A stretch of 18,772 nt of DNA from CAZEAC01 sp964510065. Its GTDB lineage: Bacteria > Bdellovibrionota_C > UBA2361 > CAIXSY01. Both the position numbers and the translations under genes were made by a program. The stretch lies in the NCBI GenBank assembly GCA_964510065.1, contig CAZEAC010000092.1, positions 1-18,772 on the forward strand. The letters are read 5' to 3'. A model generated the notes under the pieces. It ran no database searches and was not told the origin of the DNA. It worked only from the letters and a program-made list of their open reading frames with translations. Shown one piece after another: positions 7,422 through 13,895 of the stretch. Position 1 is the stretch's first letter; the number at the start of each line of letters is the position of its first letter.

Positions 7422-8191
7422 ATGCGACTGACAATTCTTTCGTACAGAAAGTAGGGTAGTATCCTGCCGAGGCCCACAATCCAGTTGAAAGGGCGCGGAA
7501 AGGAGATTTCTTTTTTCCTCTTTTCAATGCCGTTGCAGATAATTGAAGCGGCACGAGGGGCATCCATTAAAAACGGCATGTAAAAGTCATTTTTGTCAGT
7601 AAGCGGGGTTTTCACAAAGCCCGGGTTAACGATTGTCACATCGATTGAGTATTTGGTGAGGTGAAAACGAATGCTCTCGAGGAAGTTTATAAGTGCGGCT
7701 TTACTTGCTCCGTAGGCAGCGGCTCTGGGCAGGCCGCGGTAACCGGCGAGGCTTGACATTCCTACTATGTGGCCGCTCCGTCGATTGATCATTTGTGCGA
7801 GCACCTGCTCTATACAGCGAAGCGCGCCGCCGAAATTTAAGTCCATCAATTGAAGGTATTCCGCGCTGTCGAACTTCTCAGGGATTGTAAACAGGTGATT
7901 GCCGGCATTCGCTATTACAATGTCGATTGGTCCGAGCTCTTCCTGGATCTGACAAGCGATCTTCGCAACTTCCTCGTTTTTTGTAACATCTCCTGGGAAA
8001 CAGAAAGCAGAAAATCCTCGAGAGGCGATAACACGCGCATGCTCTTGAAGCACCTCGCCGCGTCTTGCAGTCATCGCTACCTTTGCGCCGCGAAGCGCGA
8101 GCTCATGAGAGAGGGCTTCGCCGATACCGCTGCTTGCGCCAGTTAACCATACAATTTTCCCTGCGAGCGCACTCGAAGAGGAATTTCTCAT
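7415..8191 (-). CDS. Short-chain dehydrogenase/reductase (classical SDR)
   Basis: A 258-residue classical SDR, first gene of the minus-strand operon. Seen: the nucleotide-binding TGASSGIG (17-24), NAG (95-97), catalytic Ser at about 146-147 in GMSSLAGYRG, and the YGASK motif with Tyr160 and Lys164. Arg at 43-44 after the second strand (TARR) suggests NADP preference. The C-terminus has a hydrophobic segment (WIVGLGRILPYFLYERIV) that could attach it to the membrane, as in SDRs acting on lipids. A minus-strand AGGGG lies only three bases before the ATG, which is tighter than usual. An SDR commonly accompanies COG2907, DUF1365 and CFA-like genes. It is transcribed divergently from the membrane-protein and B12-regulator pair. 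Confidence 0.95.
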   Translation of the reverse strand: MRNSSSSALAGKIVWLTGASSGIGEALSHELALRGAKVAMTARRGEVLQEHARVIASRGFSAFCFPGDVTKNEEVAKIACQIQEELGPIDIVIANAGNHLFTIPEKFDSAEYLQLMDLNFGGALRCIEQVLAQMINRRSGHIVGMSSLAGYRGLPRAAAYGASKAALINFLESIRFHLTKYSIDVTIVNPGFVKTPLTDKNDFYMPFLMDAPRAASIICNGIEKRKKEISFPRPFNWIVGLGRILPYFLYERIVSRIW

Positions 8192-8215
8192 AAGCCCCTA
8201 CAATGTGGTAAATAG

Positions 8216-8245
8216 TTGACTATATCAAATATGCTAGGATATAAT
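8216..8245 (+). promoter_or_regulatory. Promoter of the membrane-protein/B12-regulator operon
   Basis: TTGACT (8216-8221), an 18-base spacer, then a perfect TATAAT (8240-8245). The expected transcription start, six to eight bases downstream, falls at about 8252-8253, on or just before an in-frame ATG at 8253. The ATG at 8244 would lie inside the minus-ten box and so would not be transcribed. Confidence 0.7.
8221..8233. promoter_or_regulatory. Candidate operator, site 1
   Basis: TATAT-CAA-ATATG, an inverted repeat of five-base arms (four of five matching) around CAA. It agrees with site 2 (8252-8264) at 10 of 13 positions. It lies in the spacer of the plus-strand promoter and next to the expected minus-strand start. 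Confidence 0.45.
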
Positions 8246-8259
8246 GTTGTATATGTCAA
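8231..8259 (-). promoter_or_regulatory. Promoter of the SDR/lipid operon
   Basis: On the minus strand a perfect TTGACA (8259-8254) is followed after 17 bases by TAGCAT (8236-8231), a four-of-six minus-ten match. The start would be near 8224, giving a leader of about 33 bases before the ATG at 8191. It overlaps the opposing promoter almost completely, so the two should compete for RNA polymerase. Confidence 0.6.
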
Positions 8260-8264
8260 ACATA
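8252..8264. promoter_or_regulatory. Candidate operator, site 2
   Basis: TATGT-CAA-ACATA, a perfect inverted repeat with five-base arms around CAA. Its centre lies 31 bases from that of site 1, about three turns of the helix, so both would face the same side. It covers the minus-strand TTGACA box and the plus-strand start. I infer that it binds the regulator encoded at 8684-9574. Confidence 0.5.
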
Positions 8265-8687
8265 CTGCGATGCCTTTCTTCCCCTTCGACCCGTGAGGGA
8301 AGAGTGCTGTACCTGGCCTCCTGGTACTTTTTTCTTTGTGGAGTTTCCGCGATTGCTCTTCCCGAGGCCTGGTATGTGGCAGCTGGGATCTCCTCCATGG
8401 ATAATAATACCGTACTCGCGGTTACCGGAGCGATGATGCTCGGTCTCGCTTCTGGCGGGTTCCTTGCGACCATTTATCCGGAGCAGAAATTGGCGGTGTC
8501 TTTTATGATGGGCATTGCGAGTAGCATAGATCTTTTTGTCGTCGTTCATGCGGCGTATGTCAGTTCACTTCCCATTGTAAACTCGCTTGCGTTTGTGCTT
8601 GTTGACCTTGGTTGGTGTATTGCTTTGACGGGGGTCTTTCGATGTGCGCTTCGTAGCAGTGCCCCGTCAAATAGGGGGGCACAATGA
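8253..8687 (+). CDS. Small four-helix membrane protein, first gene of the regulator operon
   Basis: About 144 residues with four probable membrane helices: around LYLASWYFFLCGVSAIAL, VLAVTGAMMLGLASGGFLA, FMMGIASSIDLFVVVHAAYV and LAFVLVDLGWCIALTGVF. I recognise no named family, although such four-helix proteins accompany many CFA/DUF1365 clusters. The frame also has an ATG at 8244, but the promoter at 8216-8245 places that codon upstream of the transcript. The ATG at 8253 coincides with the predicted start, so the mRNA may be leaderless. No Shine-Dalgarno site is visible. The gene ends in ATGA (8684-8687), overlapping the regulator start, so the two proteins are almost certainly made from one message. 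Confidence 0.8.
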   Translation: MSNILRCLSSPSTREGRVLYLASWYFFLCGVSAIALPEAWYVAAGISSMDNNTVLAVTGAMMLGLASGGFLATIYPEQKLAVSFMMGIASSIDLFVVVHAAYVSSLPIVNSLAFVLVDLGWCIALTGVFRCALRSSAPSNRGAQ

Positions 8688-9574
8688 CACGAGTCAAGAG
8701 TTTTCCAGCCTCAGATGGTGACTTGGTTGGTCTCAAAGAGCGTTATCTTAGTGCTATTATCAAAGGCGACCTTTTTGTTGCCACCAAGTTGGTCTTAGCC
8801 GCTTTCGAGCAGGGTGTTGAGCCAATAAAGATCTATCTTTCAGTTGTTTGCGCTGCGCAGAGTATGCTCGGTGAGTTGTGGAGCAAGAGGGCCCTCTCTA
8901 TCACGGAAGAGCACGTCGCGACTCAGATATCTTTCTCTGTCATTAGTGTTCTTCGTGAACGAGTAACGCCAAAGGCCGCGCGGGGAATGCGCTGCCTTGT
9001 GATTGTTCCTTCAGGTGATCCACACCTTTTCCCTGGAAAAGTGGTAGCAGATCTCTTTCATTTCGACGGATGGGAAGTAACGTTTCCAGGAAGTGATATT
9101 CCAGATGCTGACCTACTCTCATATATAACGCGTCTTAATATAGATCTGGTTGCAATATCAGCCACGCTTCCGCCAAATGAAACTTTCAGCGCGTTTCTCT
9201 CCAAGATTAAGTCTTTACCTGACTCGCCTAAAATTATTGTTGGCGGTGCTGCAGCCGGGGCGCTCGTTCGCTCGCCGGATATTGATGCTTTTGTATCCTC
9301 GATCCCGGAGGCGCTCTCGGTGGCTGCCAATTTGGTGGGCAATCGAACAAGAGAGAGCTCACTTGATGATTTTCTTCAGAGATTGGGCGAGAATATTCAT
9401 CATATTCGCAAGGAACGTGTGCTTAATCAGCACCAGTTGGCTGCTCTTTGTGGTATCGATAGGGCATATCTTAGCGGCGTTGAAAACGGCAAGCAGAACG
9501 TTACTCTTGGCGTTGTGCACAAAATAGCCTCTGCGCTCGGTGTGCCGGTGTCTGATCTGCTTAATCCGATGTGA
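8684..9574 (+). CDS. B12-binding regulator with C-terminal XRE helix-turn-helix
   Basis: A 296-residue protein. Residues about 12-85 form a B12-binding-2 type helical cap containing GELWSKRALSITEEH. Trp66, Glu76 and His77 have exactly the spacing of Trp131, Glu141 and His142 that shield the adenosyl group in Thermus CarH. Residues about 100-215 form the Rossmann-like B12-binding domain, with GDPHLFPGK (111-119) offering His114 as the lower cobalt ligand, then DGWEVTFPG and the glycine-rich IIVGGAAAG. Residues about 228-296 are an XRE/HTH_3 domain (GENIHHIRKERVLNQHQLA to ALGVPVSDLL). CarH and LitR carry an N-terminal MerR domain instead. The residue after Trp66 is Ser, where CarH has His132. 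The gene is coupled by ATGA to the membrane-protein gene and diverges from the lipid operon, its likely target. Light or B12 sensing is inferred. Confidence 0.9.
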   Translation: MTRVKSFPASDGDLVGLKERYLSAIIKGDLFVATKLVLAAFEQGVEPIKIYLSVVCAAQSMLGELWSKRALSITEEHVATQISFSVISVLRERVTPKAARGMRCLVIVPSGDPHLFPGKVVADLFHFDGWEVTFPGSDIPDADLLSYITRLNIDLVAISATLPPNETFSAFLSKIKSLPDSPKIIVGGAAAGALVRSPDIDAFVSSIPEALSVAANLVGNRTRESSLDDFLQRLGENIHHIRKERVLNQHQLAALCGIDRAYLSGVENGKQNVTLGVVHKIASALGVPVSDLLNPM

Positions 9575-9619
9575 CAGCAGATCGCATAAAACGTTTAAAG
9601 TGAGATAGCGAGGTGGACT

Positions 9620-11065
9620 TTAGCGCTGCCCAAGCCCTGCGAGCGCAGAAGTCAGCGAGGTTTGTTGACTCTGTAGTCGACCGATAAGCCCTTCAAGTCG
9701 CGAAAAGCGTTGATTCATCTGCTCCTCCTGCTTGAGAATCGCCGCTTCGGCAAGAGCAATTCTGTCATTAAGCGAGGAGATCAGCTCTTTGTTGCCGTTG
9801 AGGGTAATGTCGATTAACCCATTAAATCGGATGTATTGATCAATTGTGCCGCCGGTGACCGAAGTAGTGTCAGCAAACGTCGTGAGAATCTCATTTACTG
9901 ATTCCGGCTCGGTGGTAAGCGCCGTGGTAAAATCATCTTCGTCGAGCTTAATTGTACCATCACGCTGTGTGGTAATTCCGAGATCGGCAAAAATCTTGAT
10001 GGAGTTGAGCGTGCCGTCTCCCGGAGAGTAACGAGTCGATGAGATTGCCGAACGAAGTGAAAGGAGTGCGTTGTCATCAACACGAGTTTTTGAAAGCGGG
10101 CTAAAAATATTGGTGACATTTTGGCCGTCTTCTTCACGGGTAATCTGATTGTTCTCTTTAATGAAATTTACCGCTTCGTTATACGCGTCAACGAACTCCT
10201 GCACCTTGCCGAGTGTCGCCGCGGCATCGTCGGTAATCGACACAGAAGCCGTTCCGAGTGCGCGCAAATTGAAGGTAACTCCGGGAATGACGTCGGCAAT
10301 GGTGTTCGATTCACGCGAAATCGTGCCGACACCGGCAACGGTAAACGTTGAGTTCGCCGCGGTGTTCTCGGAGTTATTATTAAAAGCGTCGCCTTGGCCA
10401 ACACCAGCCCCAGTGATATTTGCACCGATGGTGACGGTAAGCTGTCCCTCGGTAACACCGGTATTAAATGAATTGAGCATGATACGATAGTCCGGCGAGG
10501 CGTCGGTGCCGACGTTGACCACGCTGGCCTGGGCGGTGGTGGCCTGCGAGTTAAATGAGCTTACGAAGCCTGAAAGCGTTGTAGCCGAGGTAAGATCGAT
10601 AGTGACTGTCTCGAGAGCGGTTGGCGATCCAACCGTGACCGTTACTCGCTCCGCCGCAGTGCCCGACGTTGACAGAGCCGGCGCAATTGCCTGCGTGGCT
10701 GACGAATAGGTTCCGGAATTCGAACGGAAGGTGTAGGTGTGATTTCGCGCGAGCTGCGTTACCGTGACCCCATAGGTTCCGTTGGAGGCGGCGTTTGTCG
10801 CGGTCGCGGACACCTTGGTCTCATCGCTTGACTGGCCCTGTTTCACGACGCCGCCGCCGCTTAGTGTGGCGAACTCTTTGAGCGCTGTTTGTAGGGTGGA
10901 GAGCTTAGTTTTTAATTCATCGAGTGTTGAGTTTGTTTCCTCGAGCTCGCTTACCTTGGTTTCGTTAGGTTCCACGCGCTGTTTGCGCGCCGCGGCGGTA
11001 GTCGCCTCGATAAGGGCCTTCGAGTCGATACCCGAGGCCAGTCCTGAAAAGCTAATTAAACCCAT
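9620..11065 (-). CDS. fliD: Flagellar filament cap / hook-associated protein 2 FliD
   Basis: A 481-residue FliD. It opens with the conserved MGLISFSGLASGIDS, followed by a heptad-like coiled region (ETKVSELEETNSTLDELK), the FliD N-terminal domain with VTQLARNHTY, Ser/Thr-rich middle domains, and the C-terminal coiled segment QRFSRLEGLIGRLQSQQ, which packs into the filament. The cap sits at the distal end of the growing flagellum and assists flagellin folding. Length is normal and the frame intact. The minus-strand AAAGGA is only one base before the ATG, unusually close, but the conserved N-terminus fixes the start. A sigma-54-type promoter candidate lies at 11096-11111. It ends tail to tail with the B12 regulator, 45 bases apart, with no clear terminator. 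fliS is not adjacent. Confidence 0.96.
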   Translation of the reverse strand: MGLISFSGLASGIDSKALIEATTAAARKQRVEPNETKVSELEETNSTLDELKTKLSTLQTALKEFATLSGGGVVKQGQSSDETKVSATATNAASNGTYGVTVTQLARNHTYTFRSNSGTYSSATQAIAPALSTSGTAAERVTVTVGSPTALETVTIDLTSATTLSGFVSSFNSQATTAQASVVNVGTDASPDYRIMLNSFNTGVTEGQLTVTIGANITGAGVGQGDAFNNNSENTAANSTFTVAGVGTISRESNTIADVIPGVTFNLRALGTASVSITDDAAATLGKVQEFVDAYNEAVNFIKENNQITREEDGQNVTNIFSPLSKTRVDDNALLSLRSAISSTRYSPGDGTLNSIKIFADLGITTQRDGTIKLDEDDFTTALTTEPESVNEILTTFADTTSVTGGTIDQYIRFNGLIDITLNGNKELISSLNDRIALAEAAILKQEEQMNQRFSRLEGLIGRLQSQQTSLTSALAGLGQR

Positions 11066-11095
11066 ATCCTTTGTGGTCCTAGTCGCTTAATCCCT

Positions 11096-11111
11096 TGCAA
11101 AGCGTGGGCCC
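11096..11111 (-). promoter_or_regulatory. Candidate sigma-54 promoter of fliD
   Basis: On the minus strand GGGCCCACGCTTTGCA carries GG and GC separated by ten bases, with TTGCA at the minus-12 end as in the consensus TGGCACG-N4-TTGCA. The minus-24 half is imperfect. The transcript would start near 11085, about 20 bases before the ATG. Late flagellar genes in many proteobacteria use sigma-54. Confidence 0.4.
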
Positions 11112-11183
11112 TCGCTAGTACATTGAAATAGCTCGATTTTTTCTGCCGCCAGCTTAATGAGCGGCTAACTTTGCCGAGTCACT

Positions 11184-12611
11184 ATGGGAAAAAATGACCC
11201 TCAGCAGAAAACACCAAAAGCAGCCGCATCGCAGCTCACCGTGACCTTTTTAGGTGCCGCGGGAACGGTCACCGGTTCAAAATATCTGGTTGAGTGGCAA
11301 GACACCAAAATTCTGGTCGATGCCGGAATGTTTCAAGGTGATCGAAAATGGCGCGAGGAGAATTGGGTACAACCAACCTTCGATCTGGCGAACGTTGCGT
11401 GTGTGCTGCTGACTCATGCGCACATAGATCATACCGGCATTCTTCCACGCTACCGACGATTCGGACTTCGCGCGCCGATTTTTGGTACACGCGCTACCAA
11501 CGAGATTACTCGCCTGATGTTGCTTGATGCGGCGAAGCTTCAAGAAGAAGAAGCGCAGTATCGTCTGGAGACTGGCCGGTCGCGTCACCATCCGCCACAA
11601 CCGCTTTACCGAGTTGATGATGCCGAGCAAGTATTGCAGCAGCTTCGCGTGGTGCCATACCACAAGTCAGTTGAAGTAGCGCCTGGTGTCAGCGCGACCT
11701 GGCGGCGCATGGGGCATATACTCGGAGCCTGTTCAATCGAGCTCACACTCGGAGGAAAGACTATTGTCTTTTCCGGCGATATTGGACGTTATTCAGTGCC
11801 AATATTGAAGAACCCCGAGCCGGTGACATTTGGTAACCTGCTACTGATTGAGTCGACGTATGGTGACAAGCTGCACTCCAAACAGGATCCGGCTGAGCTT
11901 TTAGGTCAAGTCGTTGTCGATACTGTACGCCGCGGCGGCATTGTGCTTATTCCAAGCTTTGCGGTCGGCCGCACGCAGCTTCTACTCTATTATCTTCGCG
12001 AGTTGAAGGCAGCGCGACGTATTCCGGATATTCCAGTAATCATCGATTCGCCGATGGCGCGAGATGCCACTGGAATTTATGTTGCGTCGCCCGATGACTA
12101 TGATGCCCCGGCGGAAGAGCTACTGCGCAAAGGAATTCAACCGTTTAGCATGCCATCGATGCGCTTCATTCAGGATCGAAATGAATCGAAGCAACTCAAC
12201 GGGATCGATCACCCGATGGTCATTATCTCTGCAAGTGGCATGCTTTCAGGCGGCCGTATTTTGCACCATTTAAAGAATAGACTTCCCGACCCTAGAAACA
12301 CGCTGCTCTTTGTCGGTCACCAACCCGAAGGTGGTCGTGGCGATTGGATTAAGAGCGGCAATAAAACCGCGCAAATTCTCGGTGAAGAGGTGCAGATTCG
12401 ATCGCATGTCGCAGAGATTTCAGGCCTAAGCGCCCATGGTGATCGAGACGAAATGCTTCGATGGTGTGGGGAGTCGAAAGGGAAGCCGGGCAAGGTGTAT
12501 GTGGTGCATGGCGAGCCGGAAACCGCACAGACCTTCGCCAAGACACTTGCCTCCGAGTGCAAGTGGAATGTCAGTGTCGCCGAATATCAGAAAACCGTGG
12601 TCGTCGAGTAA
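11184..12611 (+). CDS. Beta-CASP metallo-beta-lactamase-fold RNA-processing nuclease
   Basis: A 475-residue protein of the CPSF73-like MBL/beta-CASP family. Metal-binding motifs: HAHIDH (78-83), His178 in RMGHILGA, Asp199 in FSGDIGRY. The ESTYGD segment (223-228) and the inserted beta-CASP domain follow, with FAVGRTQ (259-265), IIDSPMA and the signature ASGMLSGGR (350-358). His418 lies in LSAHGDRDE within the C-terminal RNA-specificity (RMMBL) segment, and VHGEPE lies near the end. Homologues are soluble zinc-dependent ribonucleases. The bacterial members of this length are poorly characterised exoribonucleases, distinct from RNase J in length and order. It is transcribed alone, divergent from fliD and convergent with flagellin, so probably a housekeeping gene. 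No strong ribosome site precedes the ATG. Confidence 0.93.
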   Translation: MGKNDPQQKTPKAAASQLTVTFLGAAGTVTGSKYLVEWQDTKILVDAGMFQGDRKWREENWVQPTFDLANVACVLLTHAHIDHTGILPRYRRFGLRAPIFGTRATNEITRLMLLDAAKLQEEEAQYRLETGRSRHHPPQPLYRVDDAEQVLQQLRVVPYHKSVEVAPGVSATWRRMGHILGACSIELTLGGKTIVFSGDIGRYSVPILKNPEPVTFGNLLLIESTYGDKLHSKQDPAELLGQVVVDTVRRGGIVLIPSFAVGRTQLLLYYLRELKAARRIPDIPVIIDSPMARDATGIYVASPDDYDAPAEELLRKGIQPFSMPSMRFIQDRNESKQLNGIDHPMVIISASGMLSGGRILHHLKNRLPDPRNTLLFVGHQPEGGRGDWIKSGNKTAQILGEEVQIRSHVAEISGLSAHGDRDEMLRWCGESKGKPGKVYVVHGEPETAQTFAKTLASECKWNVSVAEYQKTVVVE

Positions 12612-12661
12612 GTGCTGGAACTGAATGTTCTTGTGGACATCATTGCCCGTTTGCGACGAGG

Positions 12662-13540
12662 CTATTCTAATAACCGTAGCGCAAGTTGCGGCTGCTGATT
12701 GGCTTGTGCCAAAAGCGCGCTTTCTGCTTGTTGCAGCACCTGCAGCCTCACAAGTTTGGCAACCTCTTCAGCGACGTCGACGTCGCGAATCTTGCTTTCG
12801 GCAGCGACGTAGTTTTCGCGAGCTACGGTAATAAAATTAAGCGCACTTGAAAGCCTGCTTTCCGCAGCGCCGATGGTACCGCGAATGATGCTTAAACTTC
12901 CAATTGCCGCGTTGATTGCATTAAGCGCAACTTGTGCCGCGGTCTGTGCGTAAATCGAAGTTGTATCAATTATTGAATAGGTGAGTTGAGAGCTAGTTCC
13001 CGTGCTGCTAAGCCCCAACGCCGCAAGTGTTCCATTCACGCCCTGAAGGGTAATTCTTGACTCAGCGCCACCGGTAATACCTACCTGCACGGTGACCGAC
13101 TGCGAATTAGAAAGGAGTGCCATACCGTTAAAGGTGGTGGTGCGGGCGATGCGATCGATCTCTGACCCGAGCGCCACAAACTCAGACGAGAGCGCGGATC
13201 GCTGACTCATAGAATATGTGCCGTTTGAGCTTTGGTTTGCGAGTTCAGCCAGCCGGGTAAGAATACTTGACACCTCACCCAAGGCTGAATCTGCTATCGC
13301 GGTAAGTGACAGTCCATCATTGGCGTTTCGCATTGCCACGGTGGCGAGTGCGGCATCGTTTCGAAGCGAGTCGGCGAGAGCAAGTCCCGCGGAGTCGTCG
13401 GCGGCAGAGTTAATGCGTAGGCCAGAGGAGAGCTTAGCGAAAGTTTCACTTAGATCCGAGGTGGTCTTCTGAAGATCGTTCTGGATTCGTAATGAATCCN
13501 NNNNNNNNNAATCCGAATTTGAGGCAATTGATATGCCCAT
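12662..13540 (-). CDS. fliC: Flagellin
   Basis: A short flagellin, about 287 residues once the false gap is removed. The N-terminal D0/D1 region has KTTSDLSETFAKLSSGLRIN followed by SAADDSAGLALADSLR and MRNANDGLSL. The C-terminal D1/D0 region has GAAESRLSSAL, SKIRDVDVAEEVAKL and LLAQANQQPQLALRLL. The variable centre is only about 90 residues, so outer D2/D3 domains are minimal or absent. Flagellin is exported through the flagellar type III apparatus and polymerises into the filament. The start at 13540 (MGISIASNS) matches the family N-terminus and has AAGGA nine bases upstream. An in-frame TTG at 13558 is rejected. I see no clear sigma-28 or sigma-54 promoter upstream. A cap gene (fliD) lies 1.6 kb away on the same strand. 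Confidence 0.96.
   Translation of the reverse strand: MGISIASNSDXXXXDSLRIQNDLQKTTSDLSETFAKLSSGLRINSAADDSAGLALADSLRNDAALATVAMRNANDGLSLTAIADSALGEVSSILTRLAELANQSSNGTYSMSQRSALSSEFVALGSEIDRIARTTTFNGMALLSNSQSVTVQVGITGGAESRITLQGVNGTLAALGLSSTGTSSQLTYSIIDTTSIYAQTAAQVALNAINAAIGSLSIIRGTIGAAESRLSSALNFITVARENYVAAESKIRDVDVAEEVAKLVRLQVLQQAESALLAQANQQPQLALRLLE
13500..13509. other. Ten-N run in flagellin, probably a false gap
   Basis: The five bases AATCC stand on both sides of the N run. Joining the flanks through this shared word removes 15 bases and gives, in frame, MGISIASNSDSLRIQNDL, which aligns without indels to the usual flagellin N-terminus. The N run therefore most likely separates two contig ends that already overlap. 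Confidence 0.8.
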
Positions 13541-13730
13541 GCGTTTACATCCTTGCAACTCCGCGTGGCTCCAAAGCCGGCGGCGACATTTCCTGTGTCA
13601 GTGCTAATGTCATTAACGGCAGTAACGTGGCGTTGTTGAGATTTGGGAGCGAAATACTGCTCAACCGAATAGGCGAGGGGGGTGGGTAATTAAATCAAGG
13701 GGTTAGCTTTGGCTGTGGTGATATGGGGGG

Positions 13731-13887
13731 GTAGCTTTTTCCGCTACCTTGAAAACTCTGTGTCTCTGTGGTTTTCAAAGTATTTAAGCCACAGAGCCAC
13801 AGAGCCACAGAGCCACAGAGGCCACAGAGGTGGGGATAGGATACTTGGGGTTAATGAGTAATTACGGGCGTTGGTAACTACTTATTA
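13731..13887. repeat. Palindromic CACAGAG repeat element, copy A
   Basis: Shares two exact 16-base words with copy B (16510-16665), in the same order and orientation: TAGCTTTTTCCGCTAC (13732-13747) and TAATGAGTAATTACGG (13852-13867). Between them lie CTCTGTGTCTCTGTGG (13756-13771) and its opposed CACAGAG arm. Internal hairpins: GTAGC/GCTAC around TTTTTCC (13731-13747), TTGAAAAC/GTTTTCAA (13749-13778), and TAATGAGTAATTAC against GTAACTACTTATTA (13852-13887, 12 of 14 paired). The last lies just beyond the stop codon of the coupling-protein gene and could end its transcript. Confidence 0.8.
13789..13829 (+). repeat. Tandem CCACAGAG octamers
   Basis: Four perfect contiguous copies of CCACAGAG (13789-13820), then one G and a fifth copy (13822-13829). 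They form the expanded right arm of repeat copy A. Copy B has only one complete unit plus CACAGAG here, so the arm has grown by slippage. Confidence 0.9.
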
Positions 13888-13895
13888 CTTCGCTG

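Noticed and set aside
13541..13700. Sigma-28 or sigma-54 promoter for flagellin
   Set aside because: No TAAA-N15-GCCGATAA-like match. The only GG-N10-GC pair (in GGAAATGTCGCCGC) lacks the TT before GC.
13789..13829. CRISPR array from the regular CACAGAG units
   Set aside because: The units are eight bases, contiguous and without spacers, and belong to a larger palindromic element.
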